Shown: positions 25,429 to 33,353 of the stretch, one piece after another
Layout: each line of letters starts with the position of its first letter
Numbering within the stretch: the first letter of the stretch is position 1
From: Ruminimicrobiellum sp045223915
GTDB lineage: Bacteria; Elusimicrobiota; Endomicrobiia; Endomicrobiales; Endomicrobiaceae
Length of the DNA stretch: 64,000 nucleotides
Assembly (NCBI GenBank): GCA_045223915.1
Contig: JBGUZU010000017.1
Coordinates: 19,280 to 83,279, forward strand
Reading direction: 5' to 3'
Notes under the pieces: generated by a model
What the model saw: only the letters and a program-made list of their open reading frames with translations
What the model was told of the DNA's origin: nothing
Databases searched by the model: none
Made by a program: the position numbers and the translations under genes

Positions 25429-25724
25429 TTTTTTCTCCTTACATTTTTAATCGTTTCTGCTATATCTAACTTTGTATCTTTATTTATTGTTTCCGTCTTT
25501 GTTTCTTGCCTTTGGAACTTAAAAGCACTATTATTGTCAAAGCAACTAAAACCAACAGCACTTGCACTAAAAGTTAAAAATGCAATTATATACTGAATAT
25601 CGGTCTTTAAAAAGCCCATAACTACTGCAACAATAAAAGATATCACACCTAACACAATTTTTGAATTAATATGTCCGGAAGTATCGGAAACCATATCTAT
25701 GAAAAAGTTTTTAATCTTATTCAT
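25425..25724 (-). CDS. Holin-like membrane protein (99 aa)
   Basis: Two membrane segments (about residues 21-39 SKIVLGVISFIVAVVMGFL and 44-61 IQYIIAFLTFSASAVGFS), followed by a Lys/Glu/Thr-rich cytoplasmic-type tail. Size, topology and position in the lysis region fit a holin, which forms lesions in the inner membrane at lysis. No specific holin family is recognised. It overlaps the preceding gene by 8 nt. Confidence 0.65.
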   Translation of the reverse strand: MNKIKNFFIDMVSDTSGHINSKIVLGVISFIVAVVMGFLKTDIQYIIAFLTFSASAVGFSCFDNNSAFKFQRQETKTETINKDTKLDIAETIKNVRRKK

Positions 25725-25941
25725 CTTTCCCCAAATTCTTTGTAAGTTTGCCTACGATATCCATAATGTAAGGTCTTATTATTGCACCAAAATAATAGAA
25801 CACTACTGCTATCGCAGAATATCCTACAAACTCGGAATTAAATATTCCTGTAATAAAACCACATACAAATGCTCCAATAATTATTACTGCTATCAACTCC
25901 AAAAGTTTCGGCACTACTTCTTTAATTAAAGACTTAAACAT
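25717..25941 (-). CDS. Small membrane protein (74 aa), possible holin or antiholin
   Basis: Two hydrophobic segments (about 15-32 LELIAVIIIGAFVCGFIT and 40-54 GYSAIAVVFYYFGAI), then a basic/acidic tail. A strong AAGGAGGG ribosome-binding site precedes the ATG. With the following holin-like gene it could form a holin/antiholin pair; this is inferred from topology and position only. Confidence 0.6.
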   Translation of the reverse strand: MFKSLIKEVVPKLLELIAVIIIGAFVCGFITGIFNSEFVGYSAIAVVFYYFGAIIRPYIMDIVGKLTKNLGKDE

Positions 25942-25951
25942 CTTACCCTCC

Positions 25952-26020
25952 TTAATCTAAAATTTTATTTAATACAAAAGCGATTAATATTATCGCTCCA
26001 ATCATTATCAAATACCACAT
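25952..26020 (-). CDS. Membrane micropeptide (22 aa)
   Basis: Frame MWYLIMIGAIILIAFVLNKI and two more residues, almost entirely one membrane helix. An AAGAGGA ribosome-binding site lies 5 bases upstream of the ATG, and the stop lies 10 bp before the start of the next gene. Real translation is plausible but unproven at this size. Confidence 0.45.
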   Translation of the reverse strand: MWYLIMIGAIILIAFVLNKILD

Positions 26021-26037
26021 ATATCCTCTTATTCTTT

Positions 26038-26236
26038 TAGGTAGAGATGATAGGTCTCTCTACCTAATTTTTGAAATCTAATGTTTAGTTACAAACCTAA
26101 TTAGGGATTTTCCTGGCAGAGAAAATCTCAGTTTGACAAACCATAATTTATGTCCAAATTAAAAGAGCTATACGACTTATATATCAACCCTATCACTTGA
26201 TATCGCAATGCCCTCCCCCTTACTGATTGGGGAGAG
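26038..26236. other. Structured non-coding stretch in the late operon
   Basis: The 266 bp between 26,020 and 26,287 hold no convincing gene but several hairpins. These are TAGGTAGAGA/TCTCTACCTA (26038-26047, 26057-26066; a T-run follows on the + strand), GATTTTC/GAAAATC (about 26108-26130), ATATCAA/TTGATAT (about 26181-26203) and a GC-rich stem with CTCCCC/GGGGAG near 26210-26236. The strand and function are unclear. Confidence 0.45.
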
Positions 26237-26286
26237 CTTGTTATTCGGTATCTTCCTTACTGATGAAGAAAACCTATTACAAAGAA

Positions 26287-26520
26287 CTATTTAATATCTC
26301 TCATTAGTTGTTTAACATCTGCTCTCATTTCATATATCGCTTGTAACATCAACTCTTGTCTTGCCTTACTGTCTATCAAATCTCTCTCTACCGAAGTTAG
26401 TCTTACTTCGTGATTATCTACCCTTTTAGGCAGAGTGTTCTGTGTGTATATCCAAAACAGTACTGCACTTACTATAGATACAAAGCCTATTATATTCTGT
26501 GGGGTTATCCATTTTCTCAT
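26287..26520 (-). CDS. Membrane-anchored coiled-coil protein (77 aa)
   Basis: One N-terminal membrane segment (about residues 8-25, NIIGFVSIVSAVLFWIY), followed by a charged helix (RLTSVERDLIDSKARQELMLQ). Similar small proteins are common near phage lysis genes and are sometimes annotated as holin- or Rz-like. Overlaps the 3' end of the preceding gene by four bases. Function not established. Confidence 0.6.
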   Translation of the reverse strand: MRKWITPQNIIGFVSIVSAVLFWIYTQNTLPKRVDNHEVRLTSVERDLIDSKARQELMLQAIYEMRADVKQLMRDIK

Positions 26521-26705
26521 TGTTGTTCCTCTTCCTGTTTTTCTATCTTTTTATCTGTTTCTTCATACTCATAATTTGCACTCGGTATATCTATTGCTTC
26601 ACTATAAACTTGTTCCGTTCCTTTCTTTTGAATATAGTAACCTTCATCGGAATATGTCTTTTTAAACTCTTTACCGTTTATTGTTATATTTTCTATTTTT
26701 ACCAT
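26517..26705 (-). CDS. Small acidic phage protein (62 aa)
   Basis: Start placed at MVKIENIT because an AAGGAGAG ribosome-binding site lies just upstream and the BspA-like gene ends 12 bp before it. The earlier in-frame start would overlap that gene. The protein has a short beta-rich front (ITINGKEFKKTYSDEGYYIQ) and a Glu/Lys/Gln-rich tail. It lies just downstream of the tail-fibre genes. Function unknown. Confidence 0.6.
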   Translation of the reverse strand: MVKIENITINGKEFKKTYSDEGYYIQKKGTEQVYSEAIDIPSANYEYEETDKKIEKQEEEQQ

Positions 26706-26716
26706 TTCTTCTCTCC

Positions 26717-28126
26717 TTATACTGCTACGATATAATCCGCATAAGTTGACCAATTTGTTTCTGTTATCCATTGAGAATATAATGCAGTTGGAACTTTAAT
26801 TTTTGCAAGTTTATTTATACCATTAAAAGCATTTGTGTTGGATAATGTAGGGATTGATGTTAATTCAGAAAAATCATACTCTAAACAAGCTCTACAATAT
26901 TCAAAAGCTTGTGCTTCTATACTCGTAACCGATTTTGGAATTTTCACATTAGGCAAAGAAGAACAACCTGAAAAAGCAAAAGTAGGTATAGATGTTAAAT
27001 TTTCAGATAAAACTACTTTTTTTAAATTCCAACAATTTTGAAAAATTCTATCTCCAACAGATGTTATATTATTAGGTATCTCAACATTATCTAAGCAATA
27101 ATTTTGATAAAACAAATACCCACCAAAAGATGTTATATTTGGATTGTTAGGAAGTTTAACTTTTTTTAAAGAATAACAGCTTGGCATAAAACTTGAAGAC
27201 TCTATTGATTGTATAGTATTAGGCAACAATATTTCTTCTAAAAGAGGTAACGTTGAAAATACACCATTAACGCTTACACCACAAGATTTTACACTTTTAG
27301 GTATGACCAAATTTTTTAAACAAGTATCGTTTTGAAACAATGTTATCGTTTCAACAGAGTTTGGAATAACAATATTTTCAAGAGAAGGATTGAAAGCAAT
27401 TGCTGTTATAGAAGTTATACTTTTAGGAATAATCAATGCTTTTAGTTTGTTCATATAATTAAAAGAATTGCTACCTGTCATTTGTGTTACTTCTTTAGAT
27501 ATTGTTATTGTTTCCAAAGATATACAACCTGAAAATAAAACTCCTGTAATTGTCGTTACATTTGCTATTCTTACATTTTTTGCATACCAATTAACATAAG
27601 TATAACCTGAACTTGCTGACGCTTGACCAAAAAGACCACTACTTGAACCATTTGTAAAAGATGTTCCATTACATTTAATCGTATATTTACCATAATTTGT
27701 GTAAGTATGAGAGTTGCTTGAATTTACTGTTCCATCTCCCCAGTCTTTTGTTCCGTTCATCGCAAAATAAGCACTTAATCCTGTAACAGGAGTTAATTCA
27801 ATATCTGCTTCTGTTTGCCCACTTGAAGTTGTGTATATTGCACCAATCATAACATTGTTTTTATCTATCGTTATCTTTCCGTTTGTGATAGTTTCCGATG
27901 AACTCCACTCTTGAAACACAAGACCTTTGTCTGTCCTATCAGGATTTTCAGGCAAAGTATATTCTTCTCCATCATTTAACCGTTGCTCGTCAAGAACCGT
28001 TCCGTCATAGTCAATAACTTTAACAAAATATTCTCCCTGCGGAGTCGGAGTTGGCGGCGTAGGAGATGCTCCTCCTCCACTACCACTACCTTTTATTAAG
28101 CTTTTAACTAATGTTCCTTTACTCAT
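26717..28126 (-). CDS. BspA-type leucine-rich-repeat tail or adhesin protein (469 aa)
   Basis: Order: short N-terminus, Gly/Pro linker (about 12-31), an InlB B-repeat-like unit (about 32-95, VKVIDYDGTVLDEQRL...GLVFQEW), a PKD-like segment with WGDGTVNSSNSHTY, then about ten BspA-like LRR_5 repeats from residue 190 (patterns such as LETITISKEV, LENIVIPNSVETI, LKKVVLSENLTSIPTFAF). BspA repeats bind host or bacterial surfaces in other proteins. Its place after the tail fibre suggests receptor recognition. No reverse transcriptase is nearby, so retroelement-driven diversification is not indicated. Confidence 0.8.
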   Translation of the reverse strand: MSKGTLVKSLIKGSGSGGGASPTPPTPTPQGEYFVKVIDYDGTVLDEQRLNDGEEYTLPENPDRTDKGLVFQEWSSSETITNGKITIDKNNVMIGAIYTTSSGQTEADIELTPVTGLSAYFAMNGTKDWGDGTVNSSNSHTYTNYGKYTIKCNGTSFTNGSSSGLFGQASASSGYTYVNWYAKNVRIANVTTITGVLFSGCISLETITISKEVTQMTGSNSFNYMNKLKALIIPKSITSITAIAFNPSLENIVIPNSVETITLFQNDTCLKNLVIPKSVKSCGVSVNGVFSTLPLLEEILLPNTIQSIESSSFMPSCYSLKKVKLPNNPNITSFGGYLFYQNYCLDNVEIPNNITSVGDRIFQNCWNLKKVVLSENLTSIPTFAFSGCSSLPNVKIPKSVTSIEAQAFEYCRACLEYDFSELTSIPTLSNTNAFNGINKLAKIKVPTALYSQWITETNWSTYADYIVAV

Positions 28127-28127
28127 A

Positions 28128-28448
28128 TTACCCCCTTAATTGTTCTGCTATATTTTCTATCTCTTGTGCTTTATTTTTAACATACTCACTTGCTCCACTA
28201 TTTTCGGCAAGTATCAATTCTCTAATTGCTCTTGTATAACCTGTATTTCGTTCCATTTCTAATAATTGTTCTTGTAATGTAGGTGCAGGTTTAGAAGGTG
28301 CATAACCAACCAAATACCATTGTCCGTTATAAGCTTGTTCTACATCTTGTTCCGTCATACCTAAAGACTTGTAATATTCAACATTTGTTCCTAACCCTAC
28401 TTCGCACAATTTTGTATTATCATCTATAACTTTTGCATATTTTTTCAT
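28128..28448 (-). CDS. Phage protein following the tail fibre (106 aa)
   Basis: I do not recognise the family with certainty. An N-terminal segment (YAKVIDDNTKLCEVGLGTN) precedes a QWYLVGYAPSKPAP linker and a helical C-terminus (LRG at the end). Small proteins of this shape, placed between fibre and adhesin genes, are often fibre-assembly or tail-tip components. It lies 1 bp after the BspA-like gene start region and 10 bp before the fibre gene stop. Confidence 0.6.
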   Translation of the reverse strand: MKKYAKVIDDNTKLCEVGLGTNVEYYKSLGMTEQDVEQAYNGQWYLVGYAPSKPAPTLQEQLLEMERNTGYTRAIRELILAENSGASEYVKNKAQEIENIAEQLRG

Positions 28449-28458
28449 ATTGTTCTCC

Positions 28459-29592
28459 TTAAATCTTTGTATAGAAGTTTTTAGTATTACCTAAAATTTC
28501 GTATTTGTTTAATGCAGATACATAACTTGTAGAAGATAATTGAAAGTATGATTTTGCAGGTATTAAAACCCAAATAGCAAAACCTATTGATGCACCTGTA
28601 TAAAATTGACTGTAAACCGTTTGGTTAAGATTATCGGAAGAAGTACCGATTTTTATTGTTGTTGCAGTTGACATATCGTTAGAAGTTGTTTGCACTTTTA
28701 ACCAAATTGTTTTTTCGGTATATTGAACATTGGTGTTAAGTATAGAAACTTCCGTTGACATATCCGGACATAATGCTGTTGCCATGTTTAGTTGGTTAGA
28801 ATAGTTATTTACTAAATTGTAAGAATTATAGTTATATTCAAAAGTTTCCGCACTTGTAATGGTATGGTTAGCAACAACAACTTTTCCTAACGGAACAATA
28901 TCCGTTTCAACCCAAGTTCCTGATTGACGGATATAAGATTTTAAACCTTCCGTAGAAGTATCTAACCAAATATCAGAAGGTTGCGGTGCTTGTTCCACCG
29001 TAGGTGCATAAGGTTGACGAAATATCGTTCTGCCGTTATCCGTTAAAGTTACAGCAGTTGCATTTTCCGTAATGTAAACAATATATGTTCCGTTATCTGT
29101 TTGTGATAGGTCGTAAGAATTTATTGCATTTAATGTTACTGTTTTACCTTTAGCATTAGTAAATGTTATCGGTTTATATGTCGTTCCATCATCAACTTTA
29201 AATTGTATAGATGTTGAAACTCCCGAACTGTAATTAAATAAATCACCTTTACCGTCTGCATCTAAATAACCACCGTTAACACAAAAAGGTGTATAAGATA
29301 TTTGTGCCGCACTTACTACACCTGTTAAACCCGAGCCATCACCTGTTAATGTTCCGCCTATATTAACATTGCCTGTAATTTCCGCATTACCTTCAACAGT
29401 AAAGTTACCGTTTTGTGTAAGTGAGCCGTTATTTACAAGTCCACCGTCTTGCGATATTTCAACAGACTTAAATTTAACATCTGCTTGTCCTGAAGTAAAT
29501 ATATTGACTATTTTTTGCCAATTTGTGTTCCAATCATTGCCTGTTAATTTTTTATTAATGTATAAAACAAAATCTTTTATGCTTGGTATCAT
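28459..29592 (-). CDS. Tail fibre-like protein (377 aa)
   Basis: The N-terminal part resembles virion-attachment segments. Residues about 45-90 are a repetitive G-x-L-T/N-G pattern (VNNGSLTQNGNFTVEGNAEITG then GTLTGDGSGLTGV) typical of trimeric fibre shafts. Beta-rich domains follow, probably forming the distal receptor-binding tip. Position between ejection proteins and the LRR protein fits a tail fibre. The RNA candidate at 29.65 kb lies in the 161-bp gap upstream of it. Confidence 0.72.
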   Translation of the reverse strand: MIPSIKDFVLYINKKLTGNDWNTNWQKIVNIFTSGQADVKFKSVEISQDGGLVNNGSLTQNGNFTVEGNAEITGNVNIGGTLTGDGSGLTGVVSAAQISYTPFCVNGGYLDADGKGDLFNYSSGVSTSIQFKVDDGTTYKPITFTNAKGKTVTLNAINSYDLSQTDNGTYIVYITENATAVTLTDNGRTIFRQPYAPTVEQAPQPSDIWLDTSTEGLKSYIRQSGTWVETDIVPLGKVVVANHTITSAETFEYNYNSYNLVNNYSNQLNMATALCPDMSTEVSILNTNVQYTEKTIWLKVQTTSNDMSTATTIKIGTSSDNLNQTVYSQFYTGASIGFAIWVLIPAKSYFQLSSTSYVSALNKYEILGNTKNFYTKI

Positions 29593-29638
29593 TTTATTGC
29601 TCCTTTATAAAACTATTTATTTTTTTTAAATTTTGTAT

Positions 29639-29644
29639 TATAAT
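29639..29644 (+). promoter_or_regulatory. -10 box of the + strand structured RNA
   Basis: Perfect TATAAT, seven bases before the predicted RNA start near 29651. The -35 is weak (TTTATT at 29616-29621, 17-nt spacer) in a T-rich stretch. Confidence 0.55.
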
Positions 29645-29650
29645 TATATT

Positions 29651-29757
29651 GCTAGAGGATAGAAAGCGGGAGGAATTCCTTAAAAAAGGATGAGCCCTAC
29701 ACAGCAACGAAAGTATTAATACTTTGAGTGCAGTCCGCCTCTCCTCTAGTTTTTTAT
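29651..29757 (+). ncRNA. Candidate structured RNA in the late operon, opposite strand
   Basis: About 105 nt that fold as a closed multi-branch structure. P1 CTAGAGGA/TCCTCTAG (29652-29659, 29742-29749) is followed by TTTTTT, making an intrinsic terminator on the + strand. P2 is GCGG/CCGC (29666-29669, 29735-29738). P3 is TCCTT/AAGGA with loop AAAA (29677-29690). P4 is AC-A-GCA/TGC-A-GT closing AAAGTAT/ATACTTT (29701-29734). The composition is more GC-balanced than the surroundings. I cannot assign it to a known RNA family. Confidence 0.7.
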
Positions 29758-31946
29758 TTTGTTTTTTTATTATTTTTATCATAAAAACTTTTTGTCCTCA
29801 ATTCTCTTTTATTTGGGTGTATGCTTTCAACATATTCATAGTTATGATTATCCATTTTTTTATTGTATTTAATTCTATTTCCGTCTTTATTTTTCTTTAG
29901 TTCAAATTTAACCTTATCATAATCTGTAATAATTTCAGGAATATTTTGATAATCAGTTTTTGTTATATCTCCTTTTTGAATATGGTCTTTACCATGTCTT
30001 ATGCCATTACCAAATAAATAATGTTTGTAATTATTATCTAAAATATTACTATATGCTTGTCCATTTATATCATCTATTAATCTTCTATTAGCAATTATTC
30101 CTAAATCAAATAATTTGTCTGTTTCTATATTTTTAAGAGAATTTTCAACATATTTTGATATATCTTTTTTCTGTTTGTTTCTCATAATCATAGCTATTGG
30201 GTTATATTTGCTACCATAAAGTTTTTGACTTTGTAAAAATCTATTTAATGGAGTTGTAAATTTTCCTGCATTTACGAGGCCAAATTGTCCTACAACATCT
30301 TTTGGTGATATTATGCCTTCTTTTAAATTTTTAGAAAGCAGTTTTGCTTTCTCTTGTGGTGAATTTTCAAAAATTGCAGAAAAAGTTTTGCCAATTATAC
30401 TTTTTTTAGATGACATTGGGCTTAACATCTTACTTTCAGAAGGTGGTCTAAAATCATATGCTACTTGGGCTAAATCAATAGCATTTTGTAGCTCTTTAGC
30501 TCCTTCTAAATCAGGATATTTCTTTAAAATATCATTAACTTTAGTAATTGTATCATCAAGTTGTGTACCTGCTCTATTTCTTGCATTTTGTATAAGTTTT
30601 GTTGCTACTTGACGATGATTTGCACCTTTTTCAAATTTAACACCTAATGCTCCTTCAAGCATTTCTTTCGCTTTTGAAATATCTGCATATCTTTGACTTG
30701 CTTTTTCTATTTCAGAATTTGTTGCTCTTGCTTCTCTTAAAACATTGTATATATCAGAATATAGTTTACCTACTGCATTATCACCATCTTTAAATGCCTT
30801 TTGACTATTTTCCCAAGTAGTTTTCATCGCACTTTTTAAGTTTTCAAAAGATATTCCATATTCATTATTTACTGTCTTTCCTGACTTTGCTACTTTTTGA
30901 ATTAAATTATTTACTTCTTTTTCTATGTTTTCTTTAGGCATAAATTTTGTCGCAAATTGGAAATCTTTTACTGCTTGAAACATTTTGCTTATAGTATTTG
31001 CTTTGTCAAAACTAATAAAAGTATCTTTTGGTATTTTTTCATAATCTTTACTAACTTTTTCAAAAAGTTCAGGAACGAAACCTAAAGTTTTTTCAGTTGC
31101 TTTATTTTGGAGTTCTTCGGCTCTCATTCCGATATCTCCTCTTAATGCTTCTTTTTGAACTTCAGGACTTGTTGCTAATTTTCTAAAAGTTTTAGTTTGA
31201 ACACCGTTAGGAACTACATATTGTTCTACATTTCCCTTAATTTTAGGTGCTATTTTGTTTGCTATAACTTTGCCGCCTTTTAATATTTGATTTATTCCAC
31301 CTTTTATTCCCATAATACTTAAAGGTACTGCTGTACCTATTGCACCACCTGTTAAAGTTCCTACTCCTAAACCTAAACTTGCACCTAATGGGTCAAAACC
31401 AACACCTTCAGTATTTGAAGCACCATGACCTAAACCATAAGCACCACCCCAAGTTGCACCTGCTGTTGCTCCTTTTTTTAATGTTCCTGCACTTTTTAAA
31501 AATTTTGCTACTTTAGGAACTTTAGCAACTACTCTCCCAACAGGCAAAGAACCAACTGCTCCTACCATTTCACTAACTGCATTTAATTTGGGGTTTAAAA
31601 CTTCAAATTCCTTTTGTTCTTTTTTGAAATCTTCTCTACCTTTTTTATATTCTTCTGTATAATCATTTTCAAAAGCTTTTTTTATTTCTTTTAATGATTT
31701 CAATGGGTTTTTAAATTTTGATAAATTATCTATACCTTTTCGTACAGGTTGAACTATATCATAAAGCATAGAACCTACACCCTCTCCTATGCCTGCAAGA
31801 TGACTTCCCTGACCAAAAGTTGTTCCCTGTCCTACTGCTCTGCCTGTTCCTTCTATAAGTTTACCAATATCTTGTTTAACAGGTTTTGCTGTAGAAATAT
31901 CAAATTTTTTTGTTATAGGTTGTGCTGTATTTATATCAAAAGCCAT
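29754..31946 (-). CDS. Ejection-type internal virion protein with C-terminal PBECR nuclease-like toxin domain (730 aa)
   Basis: The N-terminus has two DI(N/S)TA(Q/K)P repeats and Gly-rich segments. Residues about 160-225 form a Gly/Ala-rich, membrane-active-looking stretch (GLGHGASN...LGLGVGTLTGGAIG). Long helices fill about 240-480. The last about 110 residues (30090-29757) match the phage Barnase-EndoU-ColicinE5/D-RelE-like (PBECR) pattern: RHGKDHIQKGDITKTDY, IPEIITDYDKV, then YEYVESI and KRELRTKSFYDK. Such domains are predicted RNases carried by phage virion proteins. Position third in the ejection trio fits the largest P22 ejection protein. Delivery of a toxin with the DNA is inferred. 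Confidence 0.72.
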   Translation of the reverse strand: MAFDINTAQPITKKFDISTAKPVKQDIGKLIEGTGRAVGQGTTFGQGSHLAGIGEGVGSMLYDIVQPVRKGIDNLSKFKNPLKSLKEIKKAFENDYTEEYKKGREDFKKEQKEFEVLNPKLNAVSEMVGAVGSLPVGRVVAKVPKVAKFLKSAGTLKKGATAGATWGGAYGLGHGASNTEGVGFDPLGASLGLGVGTLTGGAIGTAVPLSIMGIKGGINQILKGGKVIANKIAPKIKGNVEQYVVPNGVQTKTFRKLATSPEVQKEALRGDIGMRAEELQNKATEKTLGFVPELFEKVSKDYEKIPKDTFISFDKANTISKMFQAVKDFQFATKFMPKENIEKEVNNLIQKVAKSGKTVNNEYGISFENLKSAMKTTWENSQKAFKDGDNAVGKLYSDIYNVLREARATNSEIEKASQRYADISKAKEMLEGALGVKFEKGANHRQVATKLIQNARNRAGTQLDDTITKVNDILKKYPDLEGAKELQNAIDLAQVAYDFRPPSESKMLSPMSSKKSIIGKTFSAIFENSPQEKAKLLSKNLKEGIISPKDVVGQFGLVNAGKFTTPLNRFLQSQKLYGSKYNPIAMIMRNKQKKDISKYVENSLKNIETDKLFDLGIIANRRLIDDINGQAYSNILDNNYKHYLFGNGIRHGKDHIQKGDITKTDYQNIPEIITDYDKVKFELKKNKDGNRIKYNKKMDNHNYEYVESIHPNKRELRTKSFYDKNNKKTK

Positions 31947-31948
31947 AA

Positions 31949-32788
31949 TTAAAGCTCCTCTATTCTCCCATTTTTATATACTTTTGCTAAATTTCCATTT
32001 TCATCTTTAAAAATTTGGTAATCACTATCTTCTTTTAAATCTAATTCCATTTTTTTAGGTGAAGAAGAAAAACCAAGCCAAGTTTTTTTAGGAGTTAATT
32101 TTTCTGCAAGTTCAGGGTTCTTCTTTATTGCCCACAATGTTTCGTTATCTATAAGTCCATTTTTAAACATATCTTCTGCAGTTTTAACATAACCTTCTAA
32201 TTGTTTCTGTCTTTCTTTATCTTGTTCTTCTTTAGCTTTTGCTTCAGCCTGTTTTTGTAAATTTTCAGAACTTAATGCACTTTCTTTTAACTTCATTTCT
32301 CTTTCTTTTATATCATTATCAAATTTTCTTTGTTCTTCCGCTATTCTTTGTTGTTCTTCATATTGTTCATAAGCTCTTTTTTGTTTTTCTAATTCTTCAT
32401 CTCTTTTAATTTGGTCTAAATTTCTACCATATTCCTTATCATCTTCTGCCATATCTATACCAAGTTGTTCTTTAGCTAACTGAACATAATCATTAACTTG
32501 TTTATCTTCGTTTTCTCTCATCATTTGGTTATATGCTATTCTTCTTTGTTTTTCTCTTTCTAAACTATCTGCTATTCTACCCTGATTAAAAGCACCTTTT
32601 GTTGTTCCGTAAGCAACCATTTCTGCTATTGAAGGCATCATGTCAGAAATTGTTCTTGCCCATTCAGGAGTTCTTTTTGCCATAGCTTGTTGATATGCAA
32701 CTTGTAATCTGTTTTGTGGTGTTTGTGGAACATAAGTCCTTTGAGTAAAATTATCAAATGGGCTGTTATATAAATTAAAATTTGCCAT
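31949..32788 (-). CDS. Ejection-type internal virion protein, helical (279 aa)
   Basis: Mostly alpha-helical and highly charged: an N-terminal segment with NRLQVAYQQAMAKR, then a long Gln/Glu/Lys-rich coiled-coil region (about 75-205), then a short globular end. It lies between a Gly-zipper protein and the 730-aa ejection protein, the position of P22 gp20. Start ATG is preceded by AAGGGGGAAA. Assignment rests on gene order and composition, not on residue-level similarity. Confidence 0.6.
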   Translation of the reverse strand: MANFNLYNSPFDNFTQRTYVPQTPQNRLQVAYQQAMAKRTPEWARTISDMMPSIAEMVAYGTTKGAFNQGRIADSLEREKQRRIAYNQMMRENEDKQVNDYVQLAKEQLGIDMAEDDKEYGRNLDQIKRDEELEKQKRAYEQYEEQQRIAEEQRKFDNDIKEREMKLKESALSSENLQKQAEAKAKEEQDKERQKQLEGYVKTAEDMFKNGLIDNETLWAIKKNPELAEKLTPKKTWLGFSSSPKKMELDLKEDSDYQIFKDENGNLAKVYKNGRIEEL

Positions 32789-32797
32789 TTTTCCCCC

Positions 32798-33349
32798 TTA
32801 ACCTTTAAATTCTTGTAAGCTTGCATTTAAACCTGCTAAAGCTTTTGCTTGGTTATATGCAGTTTGTAAATTTTTTCTTTGATTTATATCGTCATACATC
32901 ATTTGGTTATAATCTTGGTTTGCTTGATTTGTCATATTTCCAACAGCTCTTGATAATAAAGTTCCTGCTTGTCCGCCTCTAATACCCTGCTGTGTTAAAC
33001 CTGCATTTATTTGGTTTCTACCTGTAATTAGCATATCGTTAGTATTATTTTTTAAATCTTGTCCAATGACATTTAAATAACTATTCGGTTGATTAAGACC
33101 ATTAAAAAAAGCTGTTTCTCCTGTTGTTAAAGCATTATCTGCTCTTTTAAGCATAGTATCGTAAGCTTTTTTTCTTCTTTTATAAGCTTCTTCTTCGGCA
33201 TTACTGCCCATTATTCCACTTAATAAACTGCCACCTGCACCAACAGCACCACCGATTACTGCTCCCCATGGTCCTGCAACACTACCTGCAGCTGCTCCCT
33301 GTCCACCTGCTTCTATTGCATTTCCTGCCAATTTTGCATTATCTGCCAT
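32798..33349 (-). CDS. Ejection-type internal virion protein with glycine-zipper segment (183 aa)
   Basis: Residues about 12-48 are a Gly/Ala-rich helix (GGQGAAAGSVAGPWGAVIGG and onward), typical of small phage ejection proteins that enter the host membrane, such as P22 gp7. A helical Gln/Asn-rich part (NQANQDYNQMMYDDINQRKN) follows. First of three consecutive ejection-type genes. Good family-level guess, no direct match claimed. Confidence 0.65.
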   Translation of the reverse strand: MADNAKLAGNAIEAGGQGAAAGSVAGPWGAVIGGAVGAGGSLLSGIMGSNAEEEAYKRRKKAYDTMLKRADNALTTGETAFFNGLNQPNSYLNVIGQDLKNNTNDMLITGRNQINAGLTQQGIRGGQAGTLLSRAVGNMTNQANQDYNQMMYDDINQRKNLQTAYNQAKALAGLNASLQEFKG

Positions 33350-33353
33350 ATTA

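Noticed and set aside
29594..29782. 62-aa frame on the minus strand through the structured RNA region
   Set aside because: It overlaps the end of the ejection gene and the tail-fibre leader, has no ribosome-binding site, and the region's pairing and promoter point to an RNA on the other strand.
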